Part shown: positions 13,412 to 14,785 of the stretch, piece after piece
Layout: every line of letters starts with the position of its first letter
How positions within the stretch are numbered: the first letter of the stretch is position 1
Translations under genes and position numbers: made by a program
Assembly (NCBI GenBank): GCA_002316225.1
Contig: DCDC01000030.1
Location: forward strand, 1 to 14,785
DNA from: Firmicutes bacterium UBA1065
GTDB lineage: Bacteria > Bacillota > Clostridia > Tissierellales > Sedimentibacteraceae
Length of the DNA: 14,785 nt
Direction of reading: 5' to 3'
The notes under the pieces: model-generated
Seen by the model: the letters and a program-made list of their open reading frames with translations, nothing else
What the model was told of the DNA's origin: nothing
The model's database searches: none

Positions 13412-14785
13412 TTATTGATGCTTATAATCAAAATGAAGCCTTTGACCCTTGCGGTTTTGCTCATCGTAATCTTCAAGCATTCCCTTGGTATCCTTAAAGA
13501 GTGCGAAAATAGCTATTAAGTTTGGTATAACCATGATACCGTTAAACATATCTGCTAAGTTCCATACGAAATCAACTTTTTGGTATGAACCTAAAACTAT
13601 GAATATCAATACTATTATCTGATAAATCCGGATTGAATTCTTACCTTTGAACAAATATCTTATATTGTTTTCACCAAAGTAATACCAGCCTACCAGGGTT
13701 GTAAAGGCAAAGAAAGTCAAACATACGGCAAGGAATTTTTCCCCGATGGGACCGAAGGCAATGTTGAAAGCCTCCTGGGTAACGCCGACTCCGACCAATC
13801 CGGCTTCATTGGCTCCGGTTGATAAAATTACTATTGCTGTCGCAGAACATACCAGGATGGTGTCTATGAATACTGCTATCATGGCAGAAAGTCCCTGTTC
13901 AACCGGATGGAGCACATGGGCTACAGCATGGGAGTTTGGAGTTGAACCCATACCGGCTTCATTGGAGAACAGACCTCTTGCTATTCCGTATCTTATTGCC
14001 TGTTGTACTCCTATACCGGCAGCTCCGCCCATTATTGCTTCAGGCTTGAATGCTGCAACAAAGATAGCTTTAAATACGTTGACTATATTTTCCCTGAACA
14101 GGACCATTATTGCCAGAGCACCTATAATGTACACCATTGCCATAAGAGGTACTACTAATTCGGCAAAGGATGCAATTCTCTTCATTCCACCTATAAAAAT
14201 AAGTCCTGCGATAGCAGCGATTATAATACCTACAACCAATTGGGGTATGTTAAATGCTCTGCTTACTGCGTCAGCAATTGAATTTGACTGAACCATGTTG
14301 CCGATAAACCCTAAGGCTATTATAAGGGCTATAGCAAAAAATGAAGCCAAACCTTTATTTCCCAGACCATTCTTAATATAGTAAGCCGGTCCGCCGACTA
14401 ATTGGCCATCCCTGTCGGTTTCACGATATTTCTGTGCCAAGGTTGCTTCTACGAAAATTGTTGCCATTCCAAAAAAGGCAGAAACCCACATCCAAAATAC
14501 AGCCCCTGGCCCTCCTGTTGTAATTGCAGTAGCAACTCCGGCAACATTGCCTGTCCCGATTTGTGCCGCAATACTTGTTGCAAGTGCTTGAAAGGATGAC
14601 ATTGAGCCTTCTTTGGCTTTTTCTTTTTTGAAAACCCCTCCAAATACCCTTTTTGCGGCAGATCCAAATCGTTTTACCTGAATGAAGCCTAATCTCAAAG
14701 TAAAGTACAGGCCGATACCTACAAGGCCGAAAATAAGTACATAATCCCATAAAATTCCGTTTACAAAACTTACGATGTTTTCTAA
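13412..14785 (-). CDS. Alanine/glycine:cation symporter (AGCS family), start outside window
   Basis: A multi-pass membrane protein of the AGCS family (alanine or glycine carrier protein), which imports small neutral amino acids with Na+ or H+. A TTG at 14698 could be taken as the start, but the frame stays open for 29 more codons to the window edge. That stretch encodes LENIVSFVNGILWDYVLIFG, the expected first membrane helix of the family, followed by LRLGFIQV. The gene is therefore 5' partial here, with 457 residues visible. Key segments, numbered from 14698, include AAQIGTGNVAGVATA (44-58), GGPAYYI (102-108) and the AGCS signature GLFSNEAGMGS (242-252). Eight or more further hydrophobic helices are apparent. 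The C-terminal tail is charged. It converges on the HAD gene and shares a terminator. Nothing ties it to the fructosamine operon beyond proximity. Confidence 0.92.
   Translation of the reverse strand, partial: LENIVSFVNGILWDYVLIFGLVGIGLYFTLRLGFIQVKRFGSAAKRVFGGVFKKEKAKEGSMSSFQALATSIAAQIGTGNVAGVATAITTGGPGAVFWMWVSAFFGMATIFVEATLAQKYRETDRDGQLVGGPAYYIKNGLGNKGLASFFAIALIIALGFIGNMVQSNSIADAVSRAFNIPQLVVGIIIAAIAGLIFIGGMKRIASFAELVVPLMAMVYIIGALAIMVLFRENIVNVFKAIFVAAFKPEAIMGGAAGIGVQQAIRYGIARGLFSNEAGMGSTPNSHAVAHVLHPVEQGLSAMIAVFIDTILVCSATAIVILSTGANEAGLVGVGVTQEAFNIAFGPIGEKFLAVCLTFFAFTTLVGWYYFGENNIRYLFKGKNSIRIYQIIVLIFIVLGSYQKVDFVWNLADMFNGIMVIPNLIAIFALFKDTKGMLEDYDEQNRKGQRLHFDYKHQ

Noticed and set aside
13746..14291. 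181-residue open frame on the + strand opposite the symporter gene
   Set aside because: It is a shadow of the AGCS reading frame, with low-complexity composition, no ribosome site and no recognisable domain.

Overview
The window is a compact, AT-rich, low-GC Gram-positive chromosome segment. Strong aggagg-type ribosome sites precede nearly every gene, and there are T-tailed hairpin terminators and a lipoprotein-anchored solute-binding protein. The yaaO-tmk-darA-holB-ricT gene order is typical of Firmicutes, and the overall style suggests a class Clostridia (or Tissierellia) anaerobe. The species cannot be named from this sequence alone.

Region 1 (77-4325, + strand) is a housekeeping operon: an Orn/Lys/Arg-type PLP decarboxylase, thymidylate kinase, the cyclic-di-AMP-binding PII-like protein DarA (PstA/YaaQ), the DNA polymerase III delta-prime subunit, and the PSP1 protein RicT (YaaT). 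The genes overlap or nearly touch, and a hairpin terminator (4338-4373) closes the unit. Relative to Bacillus subtilis, yaaR is missing between darA and holB, and yabA does not follow ricT. Region 2 (4400-5580) is a single homoserine dehydrogenase gene without an ACT domain. It has its own extended -10 promoter and its own terminator.

Region 3 (about 5659-12622, + strand) is the most interesting part. It is a self-contained operon for uptake and breakdown of Amadori products (fructosamines such as fructoselysine). In order it encodes a GntR/HutC-family repressor (frlR), a PfkB-family fructosamine 6-kinase (frlD), a lipoprotein solute-binding protein (frlO), two ABC permeases (frlN, frlM), a SIS-domain fructosamine-6-phosphate deglycase (frlB) and an MsmX/UgpC-type ATPase. 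The inferred scheme is import of the glycated amine, phosphorylation at C6 by FrlD, and cleavage by FrlB to glucose 6-phosphate plus the free amine. A perfect 9+6+9 inverted repeat (5691-5714) just before frlR is a strong candidate operator, and a catabolite-response-element-like site lies just upstream of it. A 14-bp hairpin ends or attenuates the operon.

Region 4 (12661-14785) has a beta-phosphoglucomutase-like HAD phosphatase on the + strand. Converging on it from the - strand is an alanine/glycine:cation symporter (AGCS family). The two share a bidirectional terminator (13311-13354). The symporter's reading frame stays open through the right edge of the window, so its start lies outside.

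Five gene starts (holB, frlR, frlN, frlM and the ATPase) are placed downstream of the longest possible reading frame, because a good ribosome site and family alignment favour the internal ATG. No RNA genes, CRISPR arrays, insertion sequences or prophage genes were seen. The operon is a recognisable family of systems in an unusual arrangement, not a wholly new system.
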